Assembly: GCA_937893785.1 (NCBI GenBank)
Contig: CALCSP010000455.1
Location: 1-5,714 of the forward strand
DNA length: 5,714 bases
Direction of reading: 5' to 3'
Source: an uncultured Verrucomicrobiales bacterium
GTDB taxonomy: Bacteria > Verrucomicrobiota > Verrucomicrobiia > Verrucomicrobiales > DEV007
Part shown: in pieces, positions 1-5,714 of the stretch
Layout: the number at the start of each line of letters is the position of its first letter
Position numbering within the stretch: the first letter of the stretch is position 1
Made by a program: the position numbers and the translations under genes
Notes under the pieces: model-generated
The model's input: the letters and a program-made list of their open reading frames with translations, nothing else
What the model was told of the DNA's origin: nothing
The model's database searches: none

Positions 1-629
1 GGGGCCTTGTTGCAGCCACTGTAACCTACAAGCTCGCCGCGAAAGCCGGTGTTAAGAATAATGTTAAAGGCACAGAATCCCGGAAGCGGGTCTGCATCAC
101 CGATGCGAAGAGTGCCATTCGTTGGTACAAAGAGAATGCGGAAAAACTTGGTATTGATCCGTTGAAAATTATCGCAGGCGGGGGTTCGGCCGGCGGGCAT
201 ATCAGTTTGCTGGCAACGACCAATCCCGGGTTGAACGATCCTTCTGACACCAAGAAATATGATGCAACAGTTGCAGCTTACCTCTTATTTAATCCGGCTC
301 TAAGCGCATCAGATGCCAAGGATCCGCAAGTCGACTTCTTGCAACACCTCAAGGATGACCTACCGCCTGCTATGGTATTTTTTGGAAGCGAGGACACGTG
401 GTTGAAAAAGGGATGGAAAGCAGCAAGCGCGAAGATGACCTCACTCAAGATTTCTGACTCCGTAGAGGTTCGGATCGCCAATGGGCAGGGTCATGGCTTC
501 TTCAACAGGCAACCCTGGACTGATGTCACTCTTATCGAAGCGGACAGATTCTTAACAGCCCTCGGTTATCTCGAGGGTGAACCTACCTTGATAATGCCGA
601 AAACAGGAGAGAAACTTCAGCGACCTTAG
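1..629 (+). CDS. Alpha/beta hydrolase, BD-FAE-like/acetyl esterase type (5' end missing)
   Basis: The reading frame is open from base 3 to the TAG at 627-629, giving 208 visible residues; the true start lies before the window. The TTG at 162 is an internal Leu codon, because conserved sequence continues upstream of it. Visible motifs include an R-W-Y helix and 'LGIDP' just before the nucleophile elbow GGGSAGG (Ser62 of the fragment), then a likely acid Asp131 in 'FFGSEDTW' and His164 in 'GQGHGFFN'. The Ser-Asp-His triad is therefore complete. This pattern is known from the acetyl-esterase/BD-FAE-like carboxylesterases, which hydrolyse short acyl esters. The HGGGW oxyanion motif should lie in the roughly 100 missing residues, so export cannot be judged. 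The gene is followed by another hydrolase on the same strand. Family level is secure; the substrate is unknown. Confidence 0.88.
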   Translation, partial: GLVAATVTYKLAAKAGVKNNVKGTESRKRVCITDAKSAIRWYKENAEKLGIDPLKIIAGGGSAGGHISLLATTNPGLNDPSDTKKYDATVAAYLLFNPALSASDAKDPQVDFLQHLKDDLPPAMVFFGSEDTWLKKGWKAASAKMTSLKISDSVEVRIANGQGHGFFNRQPWTDVTLIEADRFLTALGYLEGEPTLIMPKTGEKLQRP

Positions 630-686
630 GACGAAATAACATCATTGAATGTTCCTCTCTCCAATGCCAAACAACGCTTTGTCTTG
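630..686. other. Intergenic spacer between the first two hydrolase genes
   Basis: This 57-bp, AT-rich gap contains no clear promoter pair, terminator hairpin or ribosome-binding site. An AGGA at 628-631 is 13 bp from the alternative TTG start at 645, which is a poor distance. If TTG 645 is the real start, the FSH protein gains 14 residues before its signal peptide. Confidence 0.5.
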
Positions 687-1415
687 ATGATTAAAATGAA
701 AATTCTGCTTACAGTTTTATTGTGCTTTTGTGTGTTTCCGGAACCCGTGAAAAGCAATGATGAAGAAAGTAGTTCCAGTGAAAAAGATGCTGCTCTCACC
801 TTAAGCAAAAACGATTCCGCGCCCGCAATCCGTAAGATACTTTGCCTCCATGGTGGAGGCGGAAATGCCAAGGATTTCCAGAATAGCTCCGGGATAAAGT
901 CGCTGCGGAAAGCTCTCGGCCGTGACTATGCATTGGTTTTTGCGCAAGCCCCTGATGGGGGGTTATGGATGCGTGATCCGCCTGGGGGTAAAAAGAAGCC
1001 AACCACCGATCCCGATTGGGCAGCCGAATCCGTCAGCATCTTAAACACAATTGTAGAGAAACAAGGTCCTTTCTATGGGATCTTGGGTTATTCGCAAGGC
1101 GCTGCATTTATACCTGTCTATCTATCCCAGATTCCAGGTGGCACGTTTCAAGTGGCTGCCATGTTTGGCGGATACCTTCCCACCACGCACCAAGGACTCA
1201 TCAACAGGATCAAGGCTAAAGCTCCATTCGACAACATTCCGGCATTGGTCTGGCTAGGAGTAACAGACTGGATCGCCAATGATAACTTGGCTTCGCCATT
1301 TAAGAACCCAAAGTTACTATTGGATTCAAGAGCCGGTCACGTTGTGCCCTCTCGTTCTGACACCACTTTTAATCGTGTCGTTCAAGCCATTAAAAAGCCA
1401 ATTAAGGATCGCTAA
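687..1415 (+). CDS. Exported FSH1-type serine hydrolase
   Basis: This encodes 242 residues. ATG 687 is chosen because it opens directly into a signal peptide: Lys3 and Lys5, a hydrophobic core at about 6-17, and likely cleavage after 'PVKS' (residue 23). ATG 696 and an upstream in-frame TTG at 645 are alternatives; none has a good ribosome-binding site. After an acidic Ser-rich linker (about 24-47) comes the FSH1/serine-hydrolase domain: beta-strand and loop 'ILCLHGGGGN' (51-60), 'AQAPDGG' (86-92), nucleophile elbow GYSQGA with Ser136, acid Asp194 in 'GVTDWI', and His218 in 'AGHVVPSRSD'. The triad is complete. FSH-family enzymes are small esterases or thioesterases, usually cytosolic in eukaryotes, so the export signal is notable. 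The gene is less GC-rich than the next one (28 G/C of 60 at 1081-1140). The natural substrate is unknown; an acyl ester released from a polymer is an inference from context. Confidence 0.87.
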   Translation: MIKMKILLTVLLCFCVFPEPVKSNDEESSSSEKDAALTLSKNDSAPAIRKILCLHGGGGNAKDFQNSSGIKSLRKALGRDYALVFAQAPDGGLWMRDPPGGKKKPTTDPDWAAESVSILNTIVEKQGPFYGILGYSQGAAFIPVYLSQIPGGTFQVAAMFGGYLPTTHQGLINRIKAKAPFDNIPALVWLGVTDWIANDNLASPFKNPKLLLDSRAGHVVPSRSDTTFNRVVQAIKKPIKDR

Positions 1416-1460
1416 GAGTAGCGACCTTCTTCGGAATTCTTTGAAACCAAGTCCAAAGCA
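1416..1460. other. Intergenic spacer before the DUF6288-type gene
   Basis: This is a 45-bp gap with no stem-loop plus T-run and no purine-rich ribosome-binding site; the bases next to the start codon are A-rich (aaagca). The short gap and the missing terminator are compatible with read-through from the FSH-type gene. Confidence 0.5.
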
Positions 1461-2972
1461 ATGAAAATGATGAAACGCGGATTGATTTACCTCGCCCTTT
1501 TGCTCCCGCTCCTGCCCAAGACCCTTGTCGGCCAGGTGCACTATTATGAAAACGGACGCCCTTGGAAGCAGAAGGCAGGCTCAGGACCGGACGCCGAAGT
1601 CAATGGCTGGTTCTACAACCTCGGCATCACCGGAATACGGGCCGAGCTCATCGCCAAGGAACCGAAGTTTTTGCTCGTGCGACACGTCTTCGACGGAAGC
1701 CCAGCAGCGGGCAAGGTCAAGGTCGGAGACCTCGTAGTGGGAGCCAACGGACGTGCGTTCAAGACACCCCATCGAAATGGCTATGGCATGGAGGTGTTCG
1801 GTCCGGACGGCCCCCTGCTTGACTTCGCGATGGCACTGGAGGAAAGCCAAGGCAAAGAGCACAACGGCCGATTGGATCTCACTCTCCGGCGCAAGGATCA
1901 GACCCTTAAGGTTGCCCTCAATGTCGGTACACAATATGGCACCTACGGTCCCAAATACCCGGCCAACTGTACAAAGAGCACCCAAATTCTAGAGGATCTG
2001 CTTGCTTATCTCGTAAAAACCCAGCGAGAAGACGGGTCCTGGGGGAGCCCTCCGCATGACACCTTTGCCCCTCTCGCCTTGCTGGCTAACGGCGATCCGA
2101 AACACATCGACCTCGTCAGGAAAAACGCGCAGTTTCATGCCCGCACCACCAAGGTCAAGGATCGGAGCTGGCTCATCAATTGGCGCTACATGGCAGCCGC
2201 CATCGTGATGAGCGAGTTTTATCTCGCCACTGGTGAGAAGTGGGTATTGCCAGAGCTCCAGGAAGTCTATGATTTCCTGATCTCAAGCCAGTATGTGGAC
2301 ATGGCTCAGATCGACGATAAATCACGCAAGACCCACCCCGGGGCCGTGCCTAAGGACAAGATGGGTGCTCACGGTGGTTGGGGGCACAACCCCGGATTCG
2401 AGGGTTACGGTCCGATCAGCATGCTCACCGGACAGGGCGCGCTGGCCTTCGCCATGATGAAGCACTGCGGCATCAAGGTGGATCGTGAGCGTCACGACAA
2501 AGCCTACGATTTCCTCGTCCGGTCCTCCGGTCGCAACGGTTATGTCTGGTATGCGGACAAGGCAGCCGGGCAAAACAACTGGGCAGATATGGGACGCACA
2601 GGTGCAGCGGGCGTCGCCAATGCCATGAGCCCCTACAATGACGACAAGTATCTCAAGCGAGCCCTTGCCCATGCCAAGGTAATCGGCCGACATCCCGAAA
2701 GCTTTCCCGACACCCACGGATCTCCGGTCATGGGCATGGCGTATGCCGCCGCCGCCGCACACCTCGACCCTGCGAGCTTTCGACGTTTGATGGACAAAAA
2801 TAAATGGTGGTTTGTCCTGTCCCAGTGCCCGGACGGAACCTTCTATTACCAACCCAACCGTGACAACGCGGGCTACGGATCGGATTCCCGCGTCTCGGCC
2901 TCCGCCGTCACGGCCTTTATCTTATCTCTCGATAAAAAGAGCCTGCGCATCTCGGGCAAGAATCGACCATGA
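1461..2972 (+). CDS. DUF6288-type secreted protein: PDZ-like domain plus alpha/alpha toroid
   Basis: This encodes 503 residues from ATG 1461, which leads straight into a signal peptide (Lys/Arg at 2-6, hydrophobic core at about 8-19, probable cleavage before Gln25). Residues about 50-165 look like a PDZ domain: 'LGITGIRAEL', then 'VFDGSPAAGKVKVGDLVVGANG' split around the G-D-x-V turn (Gly89-Asp90), ending in 'LDLTLRRKDQTLKVAL'. Residues about 170-490 are helical and resemble the squalene-cyclase/prenyltransferase toroid fold, with a QxxDGSWG motif at 188-195, a conserved-looking Gly/His/Trp patch 'GAHGGWGHNPGFEGYG' at 302-317, and a second QxxDGTF motif at 455-461. This architecture matches my knowledge of DUF6288, which has no established activity. 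I see no DxDD cyclase motif, and export argues against terpene chemistry. The stop overlaps the next start. GC is high (38 of 60 at 1801-1860). A binding, scaffold or unrecognised glycan-active role is possible. Confidence 0.85.
   Translation: MKMMKRGLIYLALLLPLLPKTLVGQVHYYENGRPWKQKAGSGPDAEVNGWFYNLGITGIRAELIAKEPKFLLVRHVFDGSPAAGKVKVGDLVVGANGRAFKTPHRNGYGMEVFGPDGPLLDFAMALEESQGKEHNGRLDLTLRRKDQTLKVALNVGTQYGTYGPKYPANCTKSTQILEDLLAYLVKTQREDGSWGSPPHDTFAPLALLANGDPKHIDLVRKNAQFHARTTKVKDRSWLINWRYMAAAIVMSEFYLATGEKWVLPELQEVYDFLISSQYVDMAQIDDKSRKTHPGAVPKDKMGAHGGWGHNPGFEGYGPISMLTGQGALAFAMMKHCGIKVDRERHDKAYDFLVRSSGRNGYVWYADKAAGQNNWADMGRTGAAGVANAMSPYNDDKYLKRALAHAKVIGRHPESFPDTHGSPVMGMAYAAAAAHLDPASFRRLMDKNKWWFVLSQCPDGTFYYQPNRDNAGYGSDSRVSASAVTAFILSLDKKSLRISGKNRP
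2969..2972 (+). other. ATGA stop/start overlap (translational coupling site)
   Basis: The ATG of the esterase (2969-2971) overlaps the TGA of the DUF6288-type gene (2970-2972) by 4 bp. No Shine-Dalgarno-like sequence is seen just upstream, so re-initiation by the terminating ribosome is the likely way the second gene is translated. This implies matched expression of the two proteins. Confidence 0.9.
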
Positions 2973-3829
2973 AAAGACTTACGCTCATCATTCTGTCTGC
3001 CTTTTGCGCTTGCGCGGCTCAGGCTCAACGCGGTGCCGGTGTTCATGAAGGCAATTACCAGAAGAATCTCACTTACAAGGGACCACTTACCGGGGATGAA
3101 ATCATCTACACCCTTTATCTGCCCCCCAACTACCATAAGGAAAAGGGACCTTATCCGCTGGCCATTTTCCTGCATGGTGCTGGTGGCGGCAATTCCTCCT
3201 CTCAGGTGATGCAGAGCTACGAGGCGGCCCGGAAGGCAGGCAAGATTGGCAACTTCATCATGGTCTTTCCCGAGAAATACGGCGGTACGGTTTGGAGGGA
3301 CGGAGCCAAGGGAAAGAGACCGGAAACCAATATCCTCAAGGAACTTTTGCCCTACCTTGAAAAGGAATACGCCGCGACCGGCGATCGCCGCCAACGCACC
3401 ATCATGGGTTTCTCCATGGGAGCTGCTGGGGCTATTTATTGGGGTGCCAAGTATCTCGATCTCTTCTCGATAGCGGTGGCCCTCGATGCAGGAGGCGGCA
3501 CCAGCTTCTCCGACCCTAAGGCAAGGAATTATGTGCCCGAATACGGCAAGAAAACCGAGGCAATCCGCAAATCCGTGAAGATTCGTCTGGTGCAGGGTGC
3601 GCTCAACACCAGGAACTTTCGAGCCTCCCTGGACACGCTTCAAATTCCCTATAACTACGTGCAACTGCCAAGGGATATCTCCGCTTACCCGGCCGGATCG
3701 AGTTGCCTGAACAGGAAAGACCCCACTAGGAAATTCCTCCACAACCCGGCCTGTATGACTGAGGGCAAATGGGGGGAGCAGACTTGGAGCTTCATCGAGA
3801 AGGGCACGCATCGCAAAGAGAAGCAGTAG
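2969..3829 (+). CDS. Exported esterase, feruloyl esterase D/PHB-depolymerase-like; atypical catalytic region
   Basis: This encodes 286 residues. ATG 2969 overlaps the previous stop and opens into a clear signal peptide with cleavage after 'AQA' (residue 19). The alpha/beta-hydrolase core follows: 'YTLYLPPNYHKEKGPYPLAIF' region with oxyanion loop HGAGGG (69-74), 'MVFPEKYGG' at about 93-101, and nucleophile elbow GFSMGA with Ser149. This is the pattern of the PF00756/Esterase_phd esterases that act on feruloyl, acetyl or similar esters. Two departures stand out. The expected acid position in 'VQGALNTRN' carries Asn213. After 'YVQLP' (about 229-233), where relatives have a Gly-x-x-His, there are about 22 atypical residues before His258 in 'FLHNPACM'. 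The end 'GKWGEQTWSFIEKG' is again typical. The protein is either a divergent but active enzyme or a pseudo-esterase. It probably acts outside the cytoplasm together with the coupled DUF6288 protein. Confidence 0.87.
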   Translation: MKRLTLIILSAFCACAAQAQRGAGVHEGNYQKNLTYKGPLTGDEIIYTLYLPPNYHKEKGPYPLAIFLHGAGGGNSSSQVMQSYEAARKAGKIGNFIMVFPEKYGGTVWRDGAKGKRPETNILKELLPYLEKEYAATGDRRQRTIMGFSMGAAGAIYWGAKYLDLFSIAVALDAGGGTSFSDPKARNYVPEYGKKTEAIRKSVKIRLVQGALNTRNFRASLDTLQIPYNYVQLPRDISAYPAGSSCLNRKDPTRKFLHNPACMTEGKWGEQTWSFIEKGTHRKEKQ

Positions 3830-3856
3830 GTCATTGCATGCCGGACCCTTGGGTTT

Positions 3857-3874
3857 AAATTTCCAAGGAAATTT
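3857..3874. promoter_or_regulatory. Perfect 18-bp inverted repeat upstream of the fusion gene
   Basis: AAATTTCC-AA-GGAAATTT is a perfect 8-bp dyad with a 2-bp spacer, lying in the 57-bp gap between the two esterase genes and ending 12 bp before ATG 3887. It could be an operator for a dimeric regulator, or an RNA hairpin (7 bp, CAAG loop) near the start codon. The sequence after it (ctcctgctc) is not a T-tract, so an intrinsic terminator is unlikely. Function is inferred only from symmetry and position. Confidence 0.5.
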
Positions 3875-3886
3875 CTCCTGCTCATC

Positions 3887-5689
3887 ATGATAGAAAAACC
3901 CGCAAGCAAAACGGCCATTTTCCTGGCAGGGATCATTTCAATTTCTGCATGCCTCTGCGCTTCCTTTGGAGCGCCGAAAAAAAATCCTTCGGGCACATTA
4001 AGCAAGGTTAATCTCAAAGCGAAAATCGATACCGGCAAGACAGCCATAGCTCAGGTGCAAGCCGTTTTCGGAAAATACTCGATCGAGACACCTGCAAGCT
4101 TTCAGCAAAACCATCAAGGCTTTGAGCACCTGAAAATCGAGGAAGACCATCAAATGGGCCCCTGCTTTGGCTTTTACCTGCACCGCGACAAGGATGGGGA
4201 TCGCGACCGGGTCTGGCCGAAGGGAAAAGAAAGACAACGCAACGAAATCAAGGGATACCAAGGTTCTCCACAAACGCTCAAGAGTTCCCTGGGTGAAGTA
4301 ACGCGCTACCACTGGTTTTTGAAGGTTGATGAATCATTCGCCGTGACCAAAAACTTCTGCCACTTCTTCCAGTTGAAACCGGTCGGAGGAAAACACGCTT
4401 CTGATCCGGTAGCCACGCTTTCTGGAGCGGTTTACCGAGGCAAGCCACAGCTTGAACTGCGATGGTGGACAAAAAACGGCTCCCAACGCATGCACATTGC
4501 CGACTGGAGAGATTGCAGGGGTAAATGGCTGGAGTGCGAATGCATTCTTGTGCCGGAATCCAAGGGTCGTCTTCGCTTCTCGATTCGCTCACAGGATCAA
4601 TCCATCCGCTTTTCACGTGATCTTGCCGGCTTTCCAACCTGGAGAACAGGCTTTGATTTCATTCGCCCGAAATGGGGTATCTACAGGAGTCTGGCAAACA
4701 AGAACGACATTCCCAATGAGCAAGACAGTGTCAGGATAGCCAACCTGTCTATTGCAAAGTTGGTTTCTTTCCCCGTTCAAAAATCACCAATCAGGCAACA
4801 TTTCGTGAATACCGGGAAACCGGCTACAGGCAAAAACAAGGAAAGCTACAGCAGTGTGGTTCCAAAGCCCACTCTCTCTGAAGTCCGCTACGGCAAGCAC
4901 GAGCGAAACGTTCTTGATTTCTGGAAAGCAAAATCCTCTTCCCCCACTCCGGTGGCCTTTGTCATCCATGGCGGTGGCTGGCAAGGAGGCTCGAAGGAAC
5001 GCCTGGACCGGTTTGCCGATCCCAATGCCCTGCTCAAGGCAGGTATCTCGGTGGTGGCGATTAATTATCGATATGTCATGGCCACAGAAACACCCCCGGT
5101 CAAGGCACCCCTGCATGACGCTGCACGAGCCCTACAGTTTGTGCGCAGTAAGGCAAGCGAGTGGAACCTCGACAAGAACCGCATCGGAGCTGCAGGCGGT
5201 TCAGCCGGAGCCTGCTCAAGCCTATGGCTGGCCTTTCACGATGACCTGGCCGATCCGCAGAGCGAGGATCCGGTAGCAAGGGAATCCTCCCGCTTGTCCT
5301 GTGCTGCCGTCATCGGGGCCCAGACAACCCTTGATCCACAGCAGATGAAAGAGTGGACGCCCAACAGCCGCTATGGCGGGCATGCCTTCGGGCTGAAATC
5401 CTTTGCCGATTTTCTCGGGCAGCGGGAAAAGATCCTGCCGTGGATCGCCGAGTATTCCCCCTACGCCCTTGTCAGCCGGGATGATCCCCCGGTCTACCTG
5501 ATCTACAAGTCACCACCGGCTATTGGTAAGGCTCAGAAAGACCCCACCCATACCTCCAACTTTGGCGTTAAGCTCAAAGAACGCTGCAAGGCACAGGGCG
5601 TAGCCTGCGAACTGGTCTATCCGGGACTCTCCGGGGTGAAATACCCCACCACGACCACTTTTCTCATCTCAAAATTAAAGAAAGAATAA
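3887..5689 (+). CDS. Two-domain exported protein: polysaccharide-lyase-like jelly roll fused to alpha/beta-hydrolase esterase
   Basis: This encodes 600 residues from ATG 3887. The N-terminus is an export signal (Lys4, Lys8, hydrophobic 10-21) with a lipobox-like I-S-A-C at 19-22, so a lipoprotein is possible; ordinary cleavage near 28-29 is the alternative. Residues about 45-295 resemble heparinase-I/PL20-type concanavalin-like lyases: 'HRDKDGDRDR' at 99-108, 'RQRNEIK' at 116-122, 'YHWFLKV', 'FFQLK', and 'KWGIYRS' at 262-268. Whether it cuts or only binds glycan cannot be read from sequence. Residues about 325-600 form a BD-FAE-like esterase: 'RNVLDFWK', oxyanion HGGGW (361-365), 'AINYRY', and nucleophile elbow GGSAGA with Ser439. 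A possible acid is Asp552 in 'KDPTHTSNFG'. The usual C-terminal His position near 'VYPG' appears to be Tyr586 ('GVKYPT'). The two halves also differ in GC. The likely role is exported glycan binding or cleavage plus de-esterification (inference). Confidence 0.86.
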   Translation: MIEKPASKTAIFLAGIISISACLCASFGAPKKNPSGTLSKVNLKAKIDTGKTAIAQVQAVFGKYSIETPASFQQNHQGFEHLKIEEDHQMGPCFGFYLHRDKDGDRDRVWPKGKERQRNEIKGYQGSPQTLKSSLGEVTRYHWFLKVDESFAVTKNFCHFFQLKPVGGKHASDPVATLSGAVYRGKPQLELRWWTKNGSQRMHIADWRDCRGKWLECECILVPESKGRLRFSIRSQDQSIRFSRDLAGFPTWRTGFDFIRPKWGIYRSLANKNDIPNEQDSVRIANLSIAKLVSFPVQKSPIRQHFVNTGKPATGKNKESYSSVVPKPTLSEVRYGKHERNVLDFWKAKSSSPTPVAFVIHGGGWQGGSKERLDRFADPNALLKAGISVVAINYRYVMATETPPVKAPLHDAARALQFVRSKASEWNLDKNRIGAAGGSAGACSSLWLAFHDDLADPQSEDPVARESSRLSCAAVIGAQTTLDPQQMKEWTPNSRYGGHAFGLKSFADFLGQREKILPWIAEYSPYALVSRDDPPVYLIYKSPPAIGKAQKDPTHTSNFGVKLKERCKAQGVACELVYPGLSGVKYPTTTTFLISKLKKE

Positions 5690-5704
5690 GCAAATTTTAC
5701 CAAA

Positions 5705-5714
5705 ATGAAAAAAA
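5705..5714 (+). CDS. Probable start of the next gene (3' truncated)
   Basis: Fifteen bases after the preceding stop there is an ATG followed by two Lys codons and the window edge. Met-Lys-Lys is the usual beginning of a signal peptide, and the short spacing fits the operon-like layout. Only three codons are visible, so the product cannot be named. Confidence 0.4.

Noticed and set aside
162..629. TTG at 162 as the start of a short 155-residue protein
   Set aside because: The frame is open upstream to the window edge and encodes conserved family sequence, including the helix before the nucleophile elbow, so this is the tail of a longer gene.
638..653. AACAT-CATTGA-ATGTT small inverted repeat
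   Set aside because: A 5-bp AT-rich stem with no T-run is expected by chance and does not form a credible terminator or operator.
2745..2759. GCC triplet run (four GCC then GCA)
   Set aside because: It is in frame and simply encodes a poly-Ala helix stretch; it is too short to suggest a phase-variable repeat.
2322..2852. 176-codon minus-strand frame opposite the DUF6288-type gene
   Set aside because: It is a shadow of the plus-strand gene with no recognisable motif of its own.
1461..2972. Terpene or squalene cyclase annotation for the toroid protein
   Set aside because: The QxxDGSW motifs and toroid-like repeats resemble cyclases, but there is no DxDD-type catalytic motif, a signal peptide is present, and a PDZ-like domain precedes the toroid; the DUF6288 assignment fits better.
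2873..3811. 312-codon open frame on the minus strand opposite the gene-4 esterase
   Set aside because: It lies opposite a gene with signal peptide, oxyanion and nucleophile motifs. Its translation shows no recognisable domain, and long antisense frames are common in GC-rich coding DNA.

Overview
The window is a tightly packed, single-strand (+) run of secreted-protein genes. It fits a chemoheterotrophic bacterium of the Planctomycetes-Verrucomicrobia-Lentisphaerae (PVC) group, most likely a polymer degrader. The placement rests on two things. The central gene reads as a DUF6288 protein (PDZ-like domain followed by an alpha/alpha-toroid), a family I associate with PVC genomes. The surrounding esterases also have the PVC-type sequence style. 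This is inference from protein content; no rRNA or marker gene is present.

Layout: (1) 1-629, the C-terminal two thirds of a BD-FAE-like/acetyl-esterase-type alpha/beta hydrolase, cut by the window edge. (2) 687-1415, an FSH1-type serine hydrolase with an added signal peptide. (3) 1461-2972, the DUF6288-type protein with a PDZ-like domain and a squalene-cyclase-like toroid carrying QxxDGSW-type motifs. (4) 2969-3829, a feruloyl-esterase/PHB-depolymerase-like esterase whose start overlaps the stop of gene 3 by ATGA. (5) 3887-5689, a two-domain protein with an N-terminal polysaccharide-lyase/heparinase-I-like jelly-roll region and a C-terminal esterase. (6) A start codon at 5705 followed by two Lys codons, probably the next gene. 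Intergenic gaps are 57, 45, -4, 57 and 15 bp. No stretch over 300 bp lacks a gene, and I see no RNA genes, mobile elements, CRISPR arrays or convincing intrinsic terminators.

How the genes may work together (inference): four different alpha/beta hydrolases, at least three with export signals, plus a lyase-like domain suggest an exported set that removes ester groups (acetyl, feruloyl or similar) from a polysaccharide or other polymer before or during depolymerisation. The DUF6288 protein is the unexplained member. Its coupling to the gene-4 esterase suggests a shared job, perhaps as scaffold, chaperone or binding partner.

The points most worth a second look are the DUF6288-esterase pair, the lyase-like/esterase fusion whose halves differ in GC, apparent departures from the expected catalytic acid and histidine in genes 4 and 5, and a perfect 18-bp dyad just upstream of gene 5.
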